The notes under the pieces were generated by a model that saw nothing but the letters and a program-made list of their open reading frames with translations, did no database searches and was not told the DNA's origin. Positions 1 through 7,654 of a stretch of 34,368 nucleotides of DNA are shown here, in pieces; within the stretch, counting starts at the first letter, position 1; every line of letters begins with the position of its first letter. The translations under genes were made by a program, and so were the position numbers. Source of the DNA: Chloroflexota bacterium (GTDB lineage Bacteria; Chloroflexota; Anaerolineae; Promineifilales; Promineifilaceae); assembly GCA_022616275.1 (NCBI GenBank), contig JAKEFB010000153.1, positions 1 through 34,368 on the forward strand, in the 5' to 3' direction.

Positions 1-784
1 ACTCGCCCTGCGCCTCACCTGTAGCCGCGTCATAAAGGTAAACCATCGGCGTTCCCCGGCCGCCCACTGCCAGCAGCCGGCCGTCTGGACTAAAAGCCAG
101 CGCGTAAGCCGGCCCGTCGTGCCCGGCCAGCGGTTGCCAGCCATTGCTCCCGGTCACCTCCCACAGCGCCACGCTGTCCACTGTCAGCTCCGGCCACCCG
201 GCCGCCAGCCTATCCCCGGCCGGGTGAAAGGCCACCGCTCCCACCGGCGACTCAGCCGGCGAAACAAGCATCGCCCTGGCCTCCCCGGTCTCTACCTCCC
301 ACAGCCCAACGCTCCCATCCGCGCTGCCCGAAGCCAGCAGTTGCCCGCCCGGCTGGAAGGAGAGGGCATTCACCGCCGCCGCATGGCCCACCAGCCGGCC
401 GCCCGGCTCTCCATCGCGCGGGTTCCACAACTGGATAACCCCATCTTCTCCCCCCGAAGCAAAGACGCTCCCGTCCGCACTCATCGCCAGCGCCAGCACC
501 CGGCCGCCCTCGGCCACCAATACGTCTAACTCGGACACGAACTGGGCGTTATCGGCCGAAATGGCCAGCAGCCCCGCGCTTCTAGGCGTGGGCATAGCGG
601 TGGCCGTAGCCGCCGGCCTCGTCTCCCCCGTTGCCCCTGCCACCGGAGAAACGGTCATCGTCGCGGTCGGAGGTAGCGAAGGTGTAGCCGGCAGCGCCTC
701 TGTAGCCCCCGGCCCAGGAGTAGTCTCCGCCGGGCCACAGGCCACCAGCGCCAATAGAACAAGGAACTGAACGAAACACTTCAA
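1..784 (-). CDS. WD40-repeat lipoprotein, C-terminus cut by window edge
   Basis: Partial gene entering the window from its N-terminus and running off the left edge. Read from a TTG at 784, it starts with Lys and a hydrophobic stretch ending in a lipobox (LVAC, Cys about residue 16), so the product is probably a surface-anchored lipoprotein. A Pro/Thr/Ala-rich linker follows to about residue 70, then WD40 blades with the repeating pattern 'sADGSvfASGGeDGvIQLW', 'PGGQLLASGSADGSVGLWE' and 'SPDGRLLAVGG'. WD40 propellers are protein-interaction scaffolds; no catalytic domain is visible in the part present. The TTG start is weak: no ATG or clear Shine-Dalgarno exists in this frame, so the exact N-terminus is uncertain, but the lipobox supports a start close to here. 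Confidence 0.8.
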   Translation of the reverse strand, partial: MKCFVQFLVLLALVACGPAETTPGPGATEALPATPSLPPTATMTVSPVAGATGETRPAATATAMPTPRSAGLLAISADNAQFVSELDVLVAEGGRVLALAMSADGSVFASGGEDGVIQLWNPRDGEPGGRLVGHAAAVNALSFQPGGQLLASGSADGSVGLWEVETGEARAMLVSPAESPVGAVAFHPAGDRLAAGWPELTVDSVALWEVTGSNGWQPLAGHDGPAYALAFSPDGRLLAVGGRGTPMVYLYDAATGEAQGE

Positions 785-800
785 CTGATAGCATCTTAAA

Positions 801-873
801 GTAAGAACAGTTGAAAGACAAGTTGCTTCTCCCCTTCTCCCCTTGTCTCCCTGTCTCCTTGTCCCCTTGTCCC
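801..873. repeat. CT-rich degenerate array (CTCCTTGT type)
   Basis: The short gap between two minus-strand genes is filled by variants of CTCCCCTTGTCTCC. The same low-complexity word fills gaps at 4542-4604 and 5655-5706. It belongs to the group of intergenic simple-sequence arrays seen across this window. Confidence 0.6.
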
Positions 874-3240
874 CTATTCCAGCCGCTCCACCACCCCCCG
901 CGTCCCATCCACCCTCACCCGCTCCCCTGTCCGCAGCCACATCGTCGCCTCCCCCGCCCCAACCACAGCCGGAATCCCCAACTCCCGCGCCACAATAGCC
1001 GCGTGCGACAGCGGCGCCCCCACGTCCGTCACAATCGCCGCCGCCCGCGGAAACAGCGGCGTCCAGCCCACGTTTGTCGTCACCGTCACCAGGACCTCGC
1101 CCGGTTGCAGCAGGTAGCCCTCCTCAACGCTGTCCAGGCGACGAACGAGCCCCTCCACGACCCCGGCCGAACCGGGCAGCCCCCGGATGAGCGACGTAGA
1201 GGACGCAGGCCCAGCCGGCCCTGCTTCAGCGTGGCCGTCATAAATATCACTCCGCCGGTTCGGGTCGGCCGCCCAGGCCTGGGGATCAAACCGGCCGTTA
1301 ATCAACGCCGGATAAGGCGGCAGGCTGGAAAAACGTTCGTGTACCTGGCGGCGAATAGCAATCTGGGCCACGGCCGTCTCGTCGCCGTGCAATACTGCCG
1401 TCAACTCCGCCAGCCATAGGAAAAAGGCATCCTCGCCCAGTCCAGTCAATTCACCCACCCGCAGCGCCAGCACCCGCCCCAGGCCAACCAGCCGCGTGAC
1501 TTCCGAACGAATCGCTTCCCGCCCGCGCGCCGCCCCGGCCGCCGCCGCCAATTTTTGTTGCGTTCTGGCTACCTGCTTGGGGAAACGCGGCCCATACCGT
1601 TCCCAGGCCGCCTGCTTCTCCGCTTCTCGCCTGGCCAGCAAAGCCGGGACGTCAACCCCGGCCAGCGTCGCCAGTTGCCTATTCATCCACTCGGGGTCTT
1701 CGGCCGGCCGCGGCCACGACACTTCAAACTCGTGCGGCCCGCGATGGCCATACTCCTGCAGGTAATCGGCCTGGCTCATTTCCCCCTGCGCCACCTGCCA
1801 CAACCCCACCAGTGGACCGAGGCTGGCCAGCCACTCCCCCTCGGCGCTGACGCCCGAAAGCAGCAGATTCGCATCTTCTTCACCCACCTGTGCCACGAGC
1901 TTGCGGCGCAACGGCCGGTACGCATTTTCATATCTCGACGTGCCTGTTTGCAGCATTTGATAGGCGCGCCGCAACAATGGCTCAAATTCATTCTGCCACA
2001 GGTCGGCCAGCGCCGCCGGGGATGGAGCGACCTGGATTGACTCCTGTAAAACGGCGACCCGCTGGGGTAACTCGGCCGTGAACGCCGCCAACCGGCGCAA
2101 ATTACGCCCGCGGCGCACCATGGCCCGGGCAGCAAACGGCACGAAGCCGCGCAGTACCGCCCGGCGCGAAAAAGGAATGATCGGGATTGCCACGTCGTCC
2201 GGCAGGTTGCCAAAAAACTCTTCGCTTTCCCGGTTCATCCGCTCCCGGCTAAAGCCCAGCGCCTGCATCATCGAGGTAAAGAGCGACAGATTAACGTAAA
2301 ACCGGCCGCCAATGTTGCCCATCAAGGGATTGTCACCGGGCAGGGGATTGCCAAACGTTTCCTCGCTGTAAATCTGAATCAGCGACCAGGTCAGTGGCGT
2401 CATCACGTCCGGCAGCGCTTCGCCAAAGTTGGCATTGGACCACAGGTAATCACCCCGCCGGCTGTCGTTCCACTCCCCCGTTACCGGGTTATAAGCCTGC
2501 ATCGTCGTGATCGGGCGCGACTGCAACACGACCACTTTGTCGCCGGCGATGGCCCACTCAATATCCTGTGGCCCATTCAGTTTGCTTGCCAACCGCTCGC
2601 CCAGTTGAAACAAGGCCCGGGCAAACAGCTTCAACTCGGCCGGGCCCTCGTACGTTCCCGACGGCCGTTGCAGCCGAAACGCCTCCCCATTGGCTTCGCC
2701 GGCCACCAACTGCTCGCCCAGCCCACGCACAAAGTTGCCGGTCATGTAAGCCTGGCTGCCGCTGACCGGATCGGCCGTAAACAACACCCCGGCCAGCGCC
2801 GCCGGCGCCATTTCCTGGACAATAACGGCCATCTCCGGCCGGGCGGCCAGCCCCTGCGCCTGGCGGTAAGCCACCACCCGCTCGCTCTCCCGCGACTGGT
2901 AGACCCGGCCAATCGCCTGCCGGATTTCCTCGGCCGTCGTGACGTTGAGGACAGTCTCAAACTCACCGGCAAAGGAAGCGGCGGCCGAGTCCTCGGTGCT
3001 GGCCGAGGAGCGAACGGCCAGGGCGGACCGGCCGTTCTTTCGCCGCAGCGCCGCCACTTCTTCCAACACCTGTTCCCAGGCCGGCGACCGCAGCTCGCCA
3101 TTTTCAAACGCTTCCGGCGCGATCACAAAGCCGGCCGGGACCGGATACCCGGCCTGTGCCAGTTGGGCCAGCACCCGCGCCTTCCCCCCCACCACCGTCT
3201 GCGCCTGCTCAGGTACTTCGTCCAATCGCCAAATCATCAT
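874..3240 (-). CDS. PEP/pyruvate-binding, rifampicin phosphotransferase-like enzyme
   Basis: A 788-aa protein with the three-part layout of rifampicin phosphotransferases and PEP-synthase-like enzymes. The N-terminal ATP-grasp domain carries GGKARVLAQL near residue 18, RSSASTEDSAAASFAGEFET near 80, and DIEWA...VLQSRPI near 232-250. A central helical substrate domain follows (about 270-660). The C-terminal swivelling domain has the phospho-acceptor His at about 746 (APLSHAAIVARELGIPAVVG). The C-terminal PEP-binding barrel of PpsA/PPDK is absent, so it should use ATP to phosphorylate a small molecule through a phospho-His relay; the substrate is unknown. The start is the second-choice ATG at 3240, because GGAG (3247-3250) lies 6 nt upstream; a GTG at 3279 would extend it by 13 residues. 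It lies downstream of an AT-rich region shared divergently with higBA. Confidence 0.85.
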   Translation of the reverse strand: MMIWRLDEVPEQAQTVVGGKARVLAQLAQAGYPVPAGFVIAPEAFENGELRSPAWEQVLEEVAALRRKNGRSALAVRSSASTEDSAAASFAGEFETVLNVTTAEEIRQAIGRVYQSRESERVVAYRQAQGLAARPEMAVIVQEMAPAALAGVLFTADPVSGSQAYMTGNFVRGLGEQLVAGEANGEAFRLQRPSGTYEGPAELKLFARALFQLGERLASKLNGPQDIEWAIAGDKVVVLQSRPITTMQAYNPVTGEWNDSRRGDYLWSNANFGEALPDVMTPLTWSLIQIYSEETFGNPLPGDNPLMGNIGGRFYVNLSLFTSMMQALGFSRERMNRESEEFFGNLPDDVAIPIIPFSRRAVLRGFVPFAARAMVRRGRNLRRLAAFTAELPQRVAVLQESIQVAPSPAALADLWQNEFEPLLRRAYQMLQTGTSRYENAYRPLRRKLVAQVGEEDANLLLSGVSAEGEWLASLGPLVGLWQVAQGEMSQADYLQEYGHRGPHEFEVSWPRPAEDPEWMNRQLATLAGVDVPALLARREAEKQAAWERYGPRFPKQVARTQQKLAAAAGAARGREAIRSEVTRLVGLGRVLALRVGELTGLGEDAFFLWLAELTAVLHGDETAVAQIAIRRQVHERFSSLPPYPALINGRFDPQAWAADPNRRSDIYDGHAEAGPAGPASSTSLIRGLPGSAGVVEGLVRRLDSVEEGYLLQPGEVLVTVTTNVGWTPLFPRAAAIVTDVGAPLSHAAIVARELGIPAVVGAGEATMWLRTGERVRVDGTRGVVERLE

Positions 3241-3269
3241 GACTGTCTCCATCGTGCCGCTGAGGACTT

Positions 3270-3380
3270 CAGATGGCACATATTCAATAGAGATTTTAAA
3301 AGGTATAAATATAAATTTTGATATGTATAAAAAATATTACTGGTAAAGATGTCGCTTGTCAAGTGTGGATTTAATGAATA
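3270..3380. other. AT-rich divergent promoter region
   Basis: The gap between the minus-strand PEP-utilising gene and higB is extremely AT-rich (roughly 3280-3350) in an otherwise GC-rich window, with several TATA-like strings in both directions. It probably holds the divergent promoter of the PEP-utilising gene. The compositional break starts the higBA island. Confidence 0.45.
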
Positions 3381-3409
3381 TTGCCATACATCTCAGTTTG
3401 AGATAACAT
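3381..3409 (+). promoter_or_regulatory. higBA promoter with palindromic operator
   Basis: TTGCCA (3381-3386) and TAACAT (3404-3409) are spaced by 17 bp; the -10 ends 6 nt before the higB ATG, which has no Shine-Dalgarno, suggesting a leaderless message. The spacer contains a perfect dyad, ATCTCA-GTT-TGAGAT (3390-3404). HigA-type antitoxins repress their own promoters through such palindromes, so this is the likely operator. The promoter boxes are weak matches; the dyad is directly visible. Confidence 0.45.
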
Positions 3410-3415
3410 TGAACC

Positions 3416-3703
3416 ATGCACATCATCTCTCGGAAGGTGTTGCGCAAATTTTGGGAAGAACACCCAGATAGCCGAGCGCCACTTTCTCGTTGGTTCAAAG
3501 TGATGGAACAAAACGATTTTGGCAGTTTTAGTGAGTTGCGTAGCATATTCCTATCGGCTGACAAAGTCGGTGATTTGATCGTCTTTAACATTGGTGGCAA
3601 TAAATACCGGCTCATTGCCTCCATCCATTTCAATCGAGGCAAGGTGTATATTCGTGATGTGCTTACCCACCATGAGTATGATAAAGGAGCATGGAAGCCA
3701 TGA
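3416..3703 (+). CDS. higB: HigB-family mRNA interferase toxin
   Basis: A 95-aa protein matching the HigB toxin family (RelE/ParE-like fold). It opens with MHIISRKVLRKFWEEHPDSR, has the W-x-x-V core (LSRWFKVMEQNDFGSF) and ends in the family signature, including NKYRLIASIHFNRGKVYIRDVL, then HHEYDKGAW. HigB toxins cleave translated mRNA at the ribosome and are neutralised by HigA. The toxin gene comes first and its TGA overlaps the antitoxin start as ATGA, the usual hig order. The sequence is much less GC-rich than its neighbours, suggesting horizontal acquisition. The family call is firm; activity in this host is inferred. Confidence 0.9.
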   Translation: MHIISRKVLRKFWEEHPDSRAPLSRWFKVMEQNDFGSFSELRSIFLSADKVGDLIVFNIGGNKYRLIASIHFNRGKVYIRDVLTHHEYDKGAWKP

Positions 3704-4098
3704 AGACCATGACGAAAGAGATAGAAAACCATTGGACTGCCATCAGTCCACTCTTATCTATTCGTAACGAGCAGGAATACGATCTGGCTGTCGAGCGATT
3801 GAACAGCTTGCTTGATGAAATTGGGACAAATGAACAACACCCTCTCTATGAGTTTCTCGATACGCTGGGCACTATCATCCATGCCTACGAAGAAAGGCAT
3901 CACCCTATGCCGGAATGTAGTGGCGCCGAAATGCTGCGTTTCTTTATGGAAGAGCACGGCCTTGCCCAGTCTGACTTACCTGAGATAGGCTCCCAGGGTG
4001 TTGTATCTGAAATTCTAAATGGCAAACGGGAGCTTAACGTGCGGCAAATACGCGCCCTGGCCAAACGTTTTCAGGTGTCTCCGGCGGTGTTTATGTGA
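3700..4098 (+). CDS. higA: HigA-family antitoxin, HTH domain
   Basis: A 132-aa antitoxin partner of the HigB toxin. The N-terminal half is helical (ENHWTAISPLLSIRNEQEYD). The C-terminal half is a Xre-like helix-turn-helix (SDLPEIGSQGVVSEILNGKR, then ELNVRQIRALAKRFQVSPAVF), the pattern of HigA proteins that bind their own promoter. The start chosen is ATG 3700, which overlaps the toxin stop (ATGA) and has AAGGAG ten bases upstream; an in-frame ATG at 3691 has that same motif only 1 nt away. It probably binds the dyad at 3390-3404. The AT-rich composition matches higB and differs from the flanks. Confidence 0.9.
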   Translation: MKTMTKEIENHWTAISPLLSIRNEQEYDLAVERLNSLLDEIGTNEQHPLYEFLDTLGTIIHAYEERHHPMPECSGAEMLRFFMEEHGLAQSDLPEIGSQGVVSEILNGKRELNVRQIRALAKRFQVSPAVFM

Positions 4099-4118
4099 CC
4101 TGAGTAAACACTGAGCCG

Positions 4119-4532
4119 TTACCGGCCGCTCTCCCACTTCTCCCGCATGGCCGCCGGCACCGGCGCCGGGCGCAACGTAGCCAGGGTCACAAAAATACCC
4201 GTCTGCACCGCCGCGGCGGCTACTTCCTCCCCCATCACAATCTCCGCCGTCACCTCCCACCTCAACCGGCCGAGCTTGCTGACCCACATCCGGCCCACCG
4301 CCTCGTCGCCCAACCGCAGCGGCCGGCGATACTCAATCTCCGTCCGCGTCAGCACCGGCCCCACCCCCGCCGCTATCAGCCCCGCCAGCGGCAAATACTC
4401 CGCCAGAATCTGCAGCCGCAAATCCTCCAACCAGCGAATGTAAACAATATTGCTGACAATCCCGGCAAAGTCCACGTCATACGTCTTCACCGTCAAAGTC
4501 AACTCAATAGAAAGAGGCTTAAGTCGAGTCAT
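4119..4532 (-). CDS. Acyl-CoA thioesterase, hotdog fold (4HBT/YbgC-like)
   Basis: A 137-aa single hotdog-domain protein. The N-terminal catalytic segment YDVDFAGIVSNIVYIRWLED has the 4-hydroxybenzoyl-CoA/YbgC thioesterase pattern, with the acidic residue in DVDFAG and the following helix. The central strand region (RTEIEYRRPLRLGDEAVGRM) is also typical. Such proteins hydrolyse acyl-CoA thioesters in the cytoplasm; the acyl chain is not predictable. The start is ATG 4532, with AAGG five bases upstream; the frame is open to a GTG at 4538. The length fits the family. A CT/GA-rich array (4542-4604) lies just upstream. Confidence 0.85.
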   Translation of the reverse strand: MTRLKPLSIELTLTVKTYDVDFAGIVSNIVYIRWLEDLRLQILAEYLPLAGLIAAGVGPVLTRTEIEYRRPLRLGDEAVGRMWVSKLGRLRWEVTAEIVMGEEVAAAAVQTGIFVTLATLRPAPVPAAMREKWESGR

Positions 4533-4541
4533 TAACACCTT

Positions 4542-4604
4542 GGGGGAGAGGGAGACGATGTATTCCCTATCTCCTTGTCTCCTTGTCTCCCCCTCTCCTT
4601 GTCT
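4542..4604. repeat. GA/CT-rich degenerate inverted array
   Basis: A left arm GGGGGAGAGGGAGAC (4542-4556) is followed by tandem CTCCTTGT words and a near-complement GTCTCCCCCTCTCC (4585-4598). It can fold into an imperfect hairpin. It lies between the DUF1028 stop and the thioesterase ribosome-binding site. It is the same word family as 801-873 and 5655-5706. Confidence 0.6.
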
Positions 4605-4628
4605 TAATCCCTTTGCGTCAAATCTTTC

Positions 4629-5501
4629 TCAGCCAAACCGCTGGCGGAGGAAGTCAACTACCATCCGGTCAATCATCTCCCCCGTCCCATCCCAGCGCTC
4701 TTCCAGGTTCTCCCGGCCGACCAGCGACCACAGCGCCTTCCGCGTCGCCTCGTCGAACCGGCCGCTGGCCGGGCCGTCGTAATCCCCTGTCCGTTTCAGC
4801 AGCCCTTGCAGCTCCCCGGCCACCTCGGCCAGCGGGATCAAGTCCCCCGGGTTAACCGCGCCGAAAAAAAGGTGGTGCAATTCCACCAACTCCTGTAGCT
4901 TGCGAATCGGCTCCGGGTCGTCATCCACCCGCAAATCCAGGTAGCGGTCCGTCCGGCCGCCGTAGCCGCCATCCTCTCGGACCACCAACACCCCGGCCGC
5001 CTGCCGGCCGCGGCTATCCCCGCCCGCCTCCTGCCCGGCCGCCAGCGCCGCCACCAGCCAGTCGGCCAGCTCGCCCGGCCCGCCGCGCACCGCCTCAAAC
5101 TTGGCCGCCATCGCCTCCACCGTGCCGGGAATGAGAATGTTGCCCTGGCAGGCAAAGCCGTCACCGATAATATGTCCGGCCCAGCCATGGCAGCCCTCGC
5201 CCGTAAAAGAATAGGCCCGGCCGGCTTTGTCCACCATCCCTACCTGGCGCTGGCCGCGCTGTGGGTCGGCCGTGGTTAGCGCCTTGATCGTCTCCTCGGC
5301 CGGCATCCCCTGGGCCATCATCTCCAGCCCCACCGGCCCATAGGCCATATTCGCGTACGACTGCGTGGCCACCACTCCTGCCCCCGCTCTGGCCCAGGAG
5401 ACTACGGCAGCGCAGGCCAGGAACTTCGACTGCACCGCCACACCCCACTCCCCCCGGCCGGGATCATAGGCGACGATAGAAAAAGTGGCAATCGGTTGCA
5501 T
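4629..5501 (-). CDS. DUF1028 Ntn-hydrolase-like protein with peptidoglycan-binding-like C-terminus
   Basis: A 290-aa protein. Residues 1 to about 200 are DUF1028 (TFSIVAYDPGRGEWGVAVQS at the N-terminus, then ATQSYANMAYGPVGLEMMAQ and FTGEGCHGWAGH), a family with an Ntn-hydrolase-type fold and no established reaction. The last 85 residues (PIRKLQELVELHHLFFGAVN through the RFDEATRKALW stretch) resemble the putative peptidoglycan-binding domain often fused to DUF1028. No signal peptide is seen, so cell-wall binding is not assured. The start is ATG 5501, with GGAGGA (5506-5511) about 4 nt upstream; a TTG one codon earlier is in frame. A repeat unit shared with the sulfite reductase leader lies directly upstream (5525-5580). 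Confidence 0.85.
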   Translation of the reverse strand: MQPIATFSIVAYDPGRGEWGVAVQSKFLACAAVVSWARAGAGVVATQSYANMAYGPVGLEMMAQGMPAEETIKALTTADPQRGQRQVGMVDKAGRAYSFTGEGCHGWAGHIIGDGFACQGNILIPGTVEAMAAKFEAVRGGPGELADWLVAALAAGQEAGGDSRGRQAAGVLVVREDGGYGGRTDRYLDLRVDDDPEPIRKLQELVELHHLFFGAVNPGDLIPLAEVAGELQGLLKRTGDYDGPASGRFDEATRKALWSLVGRENLEERWDGTGEMIDRMVVDFLRQRFG

Positions 5502-5524
5502 CAAATCCTCCGCAAAAGAGTGAC

Positions 5525-5580
5525 GAGTGCTGTTGGCTGAGTTAGGCGGTCCAACTCCGCCAACTACGAGTAATGAGTCC
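5525..5580 (-). repeat. Hairpin repeat, GTAGTTGGC family, copy 1
   Basis: Reading the minus strand, a 20-base segment (5559-5578) differs by one base from 18206-18225 upstream of the sulfite reductase gene. Both are followed by a complementary GCCAAC arm and a second GCWCTC word. Both copies lie immediately upstream of a Shine-Dalgarno. This copy has a longer loop. Confidence 0.6.
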
Positions 5581-5623
5581 AGATTAACACAGATTTGCCG
5601 GAGAACAAATTTTCGCCAGGTGA

Positions 5624-5656
5624 AGACCTCCGAGGTTTCCCCAACCTCGGAGGTCT
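5624..5656. repeat. Perfect 14-bp inverted repeat, ACCTCCGAGGTT hairpin
   Basis: AGACCTCCGAGGTT (5624-5637), loop TCCCC, then its exact reverse complement (5643-5656). It lies between the VWA and DUF1028 genes and could act as a transcription pause or terminator hairpin, but no T-run follows on either strand. A related element with an AACCTCCCGGAGGTT arm is at 31469-31515. Confidence 0.7.
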
Positions 5657-5706
5657 CCCGCTCCCCCCAATCTCCCCAATCCTCCCCCTCCCCTTGTCTC
5701 CCCCTC
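5655..5706. repeat. CT-rich degenerate array
   Basis: Tandem variants of CTCCCCAATC and CTCCCCTTGT run up to the stop codon of the VWA gene. Same family as 801-873 and 4542-4604. Confidence 0.55.
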
Positions 5707-7377
5707 CTACCTCCTCAACTGCCCCGCCTGCGCCACCAGGCCGGCAAACTCCGCCACCTCCTCGTCGTACGGTATCTGGGCTGCCAGCCGCTCGGCATAG
5801 ACGCTGAGCTGGCTGTAGCTCGTGTCGCCGGCCCAGTAGCTATAACGCAGCAGTTCGGCAAACTGGCTGACCACCACTGCCAGTTGATAGCGGGGCGTGG
5901 CCGCGTCAAAGGAAGTGGCCAGGTCCCAGGTGTTGACATTGCCGTTAATCTCCTGCACCTGGCGCGTCTGCGGCTCTTGCCAGCGCAGTTGGACCGTGGC
6001 CAGCCGGCCGGTCGCCCCGGGATAAAACTGGACCGCGTACAGCGCCGTCACCGTGTGGCCGGCCCCAATCTCCCCCGCGTCCACCGCGTCGTTGCGGAAA
6101 TCCGGGTCGGCCACCGCCCGGTTCTCGTAGCCGATCAGCCGGTACTGGCTGACCACCTCCGGGTTAAAGTCCACCTGGACCCTGGCGTCCAGGGCAATCA
6201 CCTGCAGCGTCGAGGTCAGGTCCTCCACAAACAACTTCTGCGCCTCGGCCAGCGTGTCCACGTAGGCGTAATTGCCGTCACCCTGGTCGGCCAGTTGCTC
6301 CATCAACACGTCGTTAAAATTGCCCATACCAAAGCCAACCGTCGTCAGGGTAATACCTGAGTCGGCGTAACCGCGAATTTGCTCGGCCAGCGCGTCCGGG
6401 TTCGTCACCCCCACGTTAGCCACCCCATCTGAGGCCAGGATAACCCGGTTAATGGCCCCCGGCCGGTAGGCGGCGTTGGCCATCTGGTAGCCCAGTTGCA
6501 GCCCTGCTTCGGCGTTAGTCGAGCCTTCCGGCTGCAGGGTGTAAATAGCACCAAGAATCACCCCTTTGTCATTGCCACCCGTCGGTTCCAGGACGACGCG
6601 AGCCTCCGTGCCGTAGACGGCGATAGCCACCACGTCGTCCGGCCGCAGTCGGTCCACCAACATCTCCAACGACTGCTTGACCAGCTCCAGGCGGTTCTCC
6701 TGGGCCATCGAGCCGGACACGTCAATGACAAAGGTCAGCGAAGCCGGCGGCCGCTGCGCCTCCGGCACGTCGTACCCCTGGACGCCAATCCGCAGCAGGT
6801 AACTACCGTCATAATGGAACGGCGACGGCGCGCCGTCGGCGTAAATAGCAAAGGCCACCTCCGGCGGGATGGGGTATTCCTGGTCAAAATAGTTGACGAA
6901 CTCCTCCACCCGAACTGCCTCCGGTGGCGGCATCAAGCCGTCCCGCAGGTAACGGCGCACCACGCTGTAGGAAGCCGTGTCCACGTCCAGGGCAAAGGTG
7001 GACAGATGGTCGTAACTCGTGGGAACAAACGGATTGACCCCGTAATCCTCAAAGAAATTATCAATGGGCGGTGTGGCCGCCGGCATCCCCACCGGCGAGG
7101 CCGTCGCCGCCGGCGAGTAGGTCGCCAGGGGCTGGGGCTGGTACGGGCTGGACGGCTCGGCCGTGGCCCCGGCTATCGCTGTCACCACCACCTGCTCCGT
7201 CACCACGCGGGTTACCTCCACCTGTGCCCCCTGTTCCTCATAAAAGTACTCTGTAGCCTGCGGCAAAGGCTCCTGGCCCGCCTGGCGGGTAACGCTGATC
7301 TGTTCGGCGTTACCTGCGCAAGCCGCCAACACAAAAGCGGCGACGATCAAAACAATCAAGGCGTGTCTGGTATTCAT
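5707..7377 (-). CDS. YfbK-like von Willebrand factor A lipoprotein
   Basis: A 556-aa secreted lipoprotein with an N-terminal signal and lipobox (VLAAC, Cys about residue 20). A Pro/Thr/Ala-rich linker follows to about 105, then the vWF-A N-terminal segment (VPTSYDHLSTFALDVDTASY...VEEFVNYFDQEYP). The VWA domain has a complete MIDAS start, DVSGSM, near residue 228. The YfbK C-terminal domain ends the protein (ALYAVQFYP, SYSQLSVYAERLA). It probably binds a metal-dependent ligand at the outer face of the membrane; the ligand is unknown. The start ATG is preceded by GGAGGA at a good distance (minus strand, about 7385-7390). The size fits YfbK homologues. Confidence 0.9.
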   Translation of the reverse strand: MNTRHALIVLIVAAFVLAACAGNAEQISVTRQAGQEPLPQATEYFYEEQGAQVEVTRVVTEQVVVTAIAGATAEPSSPYQPQPLATYSPAATASPVGMPAATPPIDNFFEDYGVNPFVPTSYDHLSTFALDVDTASYSVVRRYLRDGLMPPPEAVRVEEFVNYFDQEYPIPPEVAFAIYADGAPSPFHYDGSYLLRIGVQGYDVPEAQRPPASLTFVIDVSGSMAQENRLELVKQSLEMLVDRLRPDDVVAIAVYGTEARVVLEPTGGNDKGVILGAIYTLQPEGSTNAEAGLQLGYQMANAAYRPGAINRVILASDGVANVGVTNPDALAEQIRGYADSGITLTTVGFGMGNFNDVLMEQLADQGDGNYAYVDTLAEAQKLFVEDLTSTLQVIALDARVQVDFNPEVVSQYRLIGYENRAVADPDFRNDAVDAGEIGAGHTVTALYAVQFYPGATGRLATVQLRWQEPQTRQVQEINGNVNTWDLATSFDAATPRYQLAVVVSQFAELLRYSYWAGDTSYSQLSVYAERLAAQIPYDEEVAEFAGLVAQAGQLRR

Positions 7378-7474
7378 AGTTTATCTCCTCCAGTGGGTCA
7401 TACCATAGGTTGTATTCACACTGACAGCCTACCCCACACCAGCGAGGCGCGCTTGATAAACCATTGACCAGTTG

Positions 7475-7502
7475 TTGACAAAACGATGACAAAATGTAAA
7501 AC
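7475..7502 (+). promoter_or_regulatory. Putative promoter for the Uma2 gene
   Basis: A perfect -35 TTGACA (7475-7480), 16-bp spacer and TAAAAC (7497-7502, 4 of 6). It would give a roughly 145-nt untranslated leader containing the hairpin cluster at 7521-7622. Confidence 0.4.
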
Positions 7503-7520
7503 GATACACAGGAGGAGTGT

Positions 7521-7622
7521 GGCATCCTCAGATGCCGCAGCGTTAACCCGCCTGGAAGCGCACAGAATGGCAGTCTGTGCTACAATCTGTAACGCAGGCT
7601 GTTAGCCTGCCTGGAAGCGCAC
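7521..7622. repeat. Cluster of three perfect hairpins with a flanking direct repeat
   Basis: GGCATC-CTCA-GATGCC (7521-7536), GCACAGA-N7-TCTGTGC (7560-7580) and GCAGGCT-GTT-AGCCTGC (7594-7610) follow each other. The last two are framed by the direct repeat CCTGGAAGCGCAC (7551-7563 and 7610-7622). This layout resembles a REP/MITE-type dispersed intergenic element. It lies in the presumed 5' leader of the Uma2 gene. Confidence 0.65.
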
Positions 7623-7654
7623 CGAGCAAAAACGTGCGTCGTGGAGGCGTAACG

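Noticed and set aside
7521-7622. CRISPR-like repeats from the duplicated CCTGGAAGCGCAC
   Set aside because: Only two copies, spacer contains its own hairpins, and no cas genes are present.
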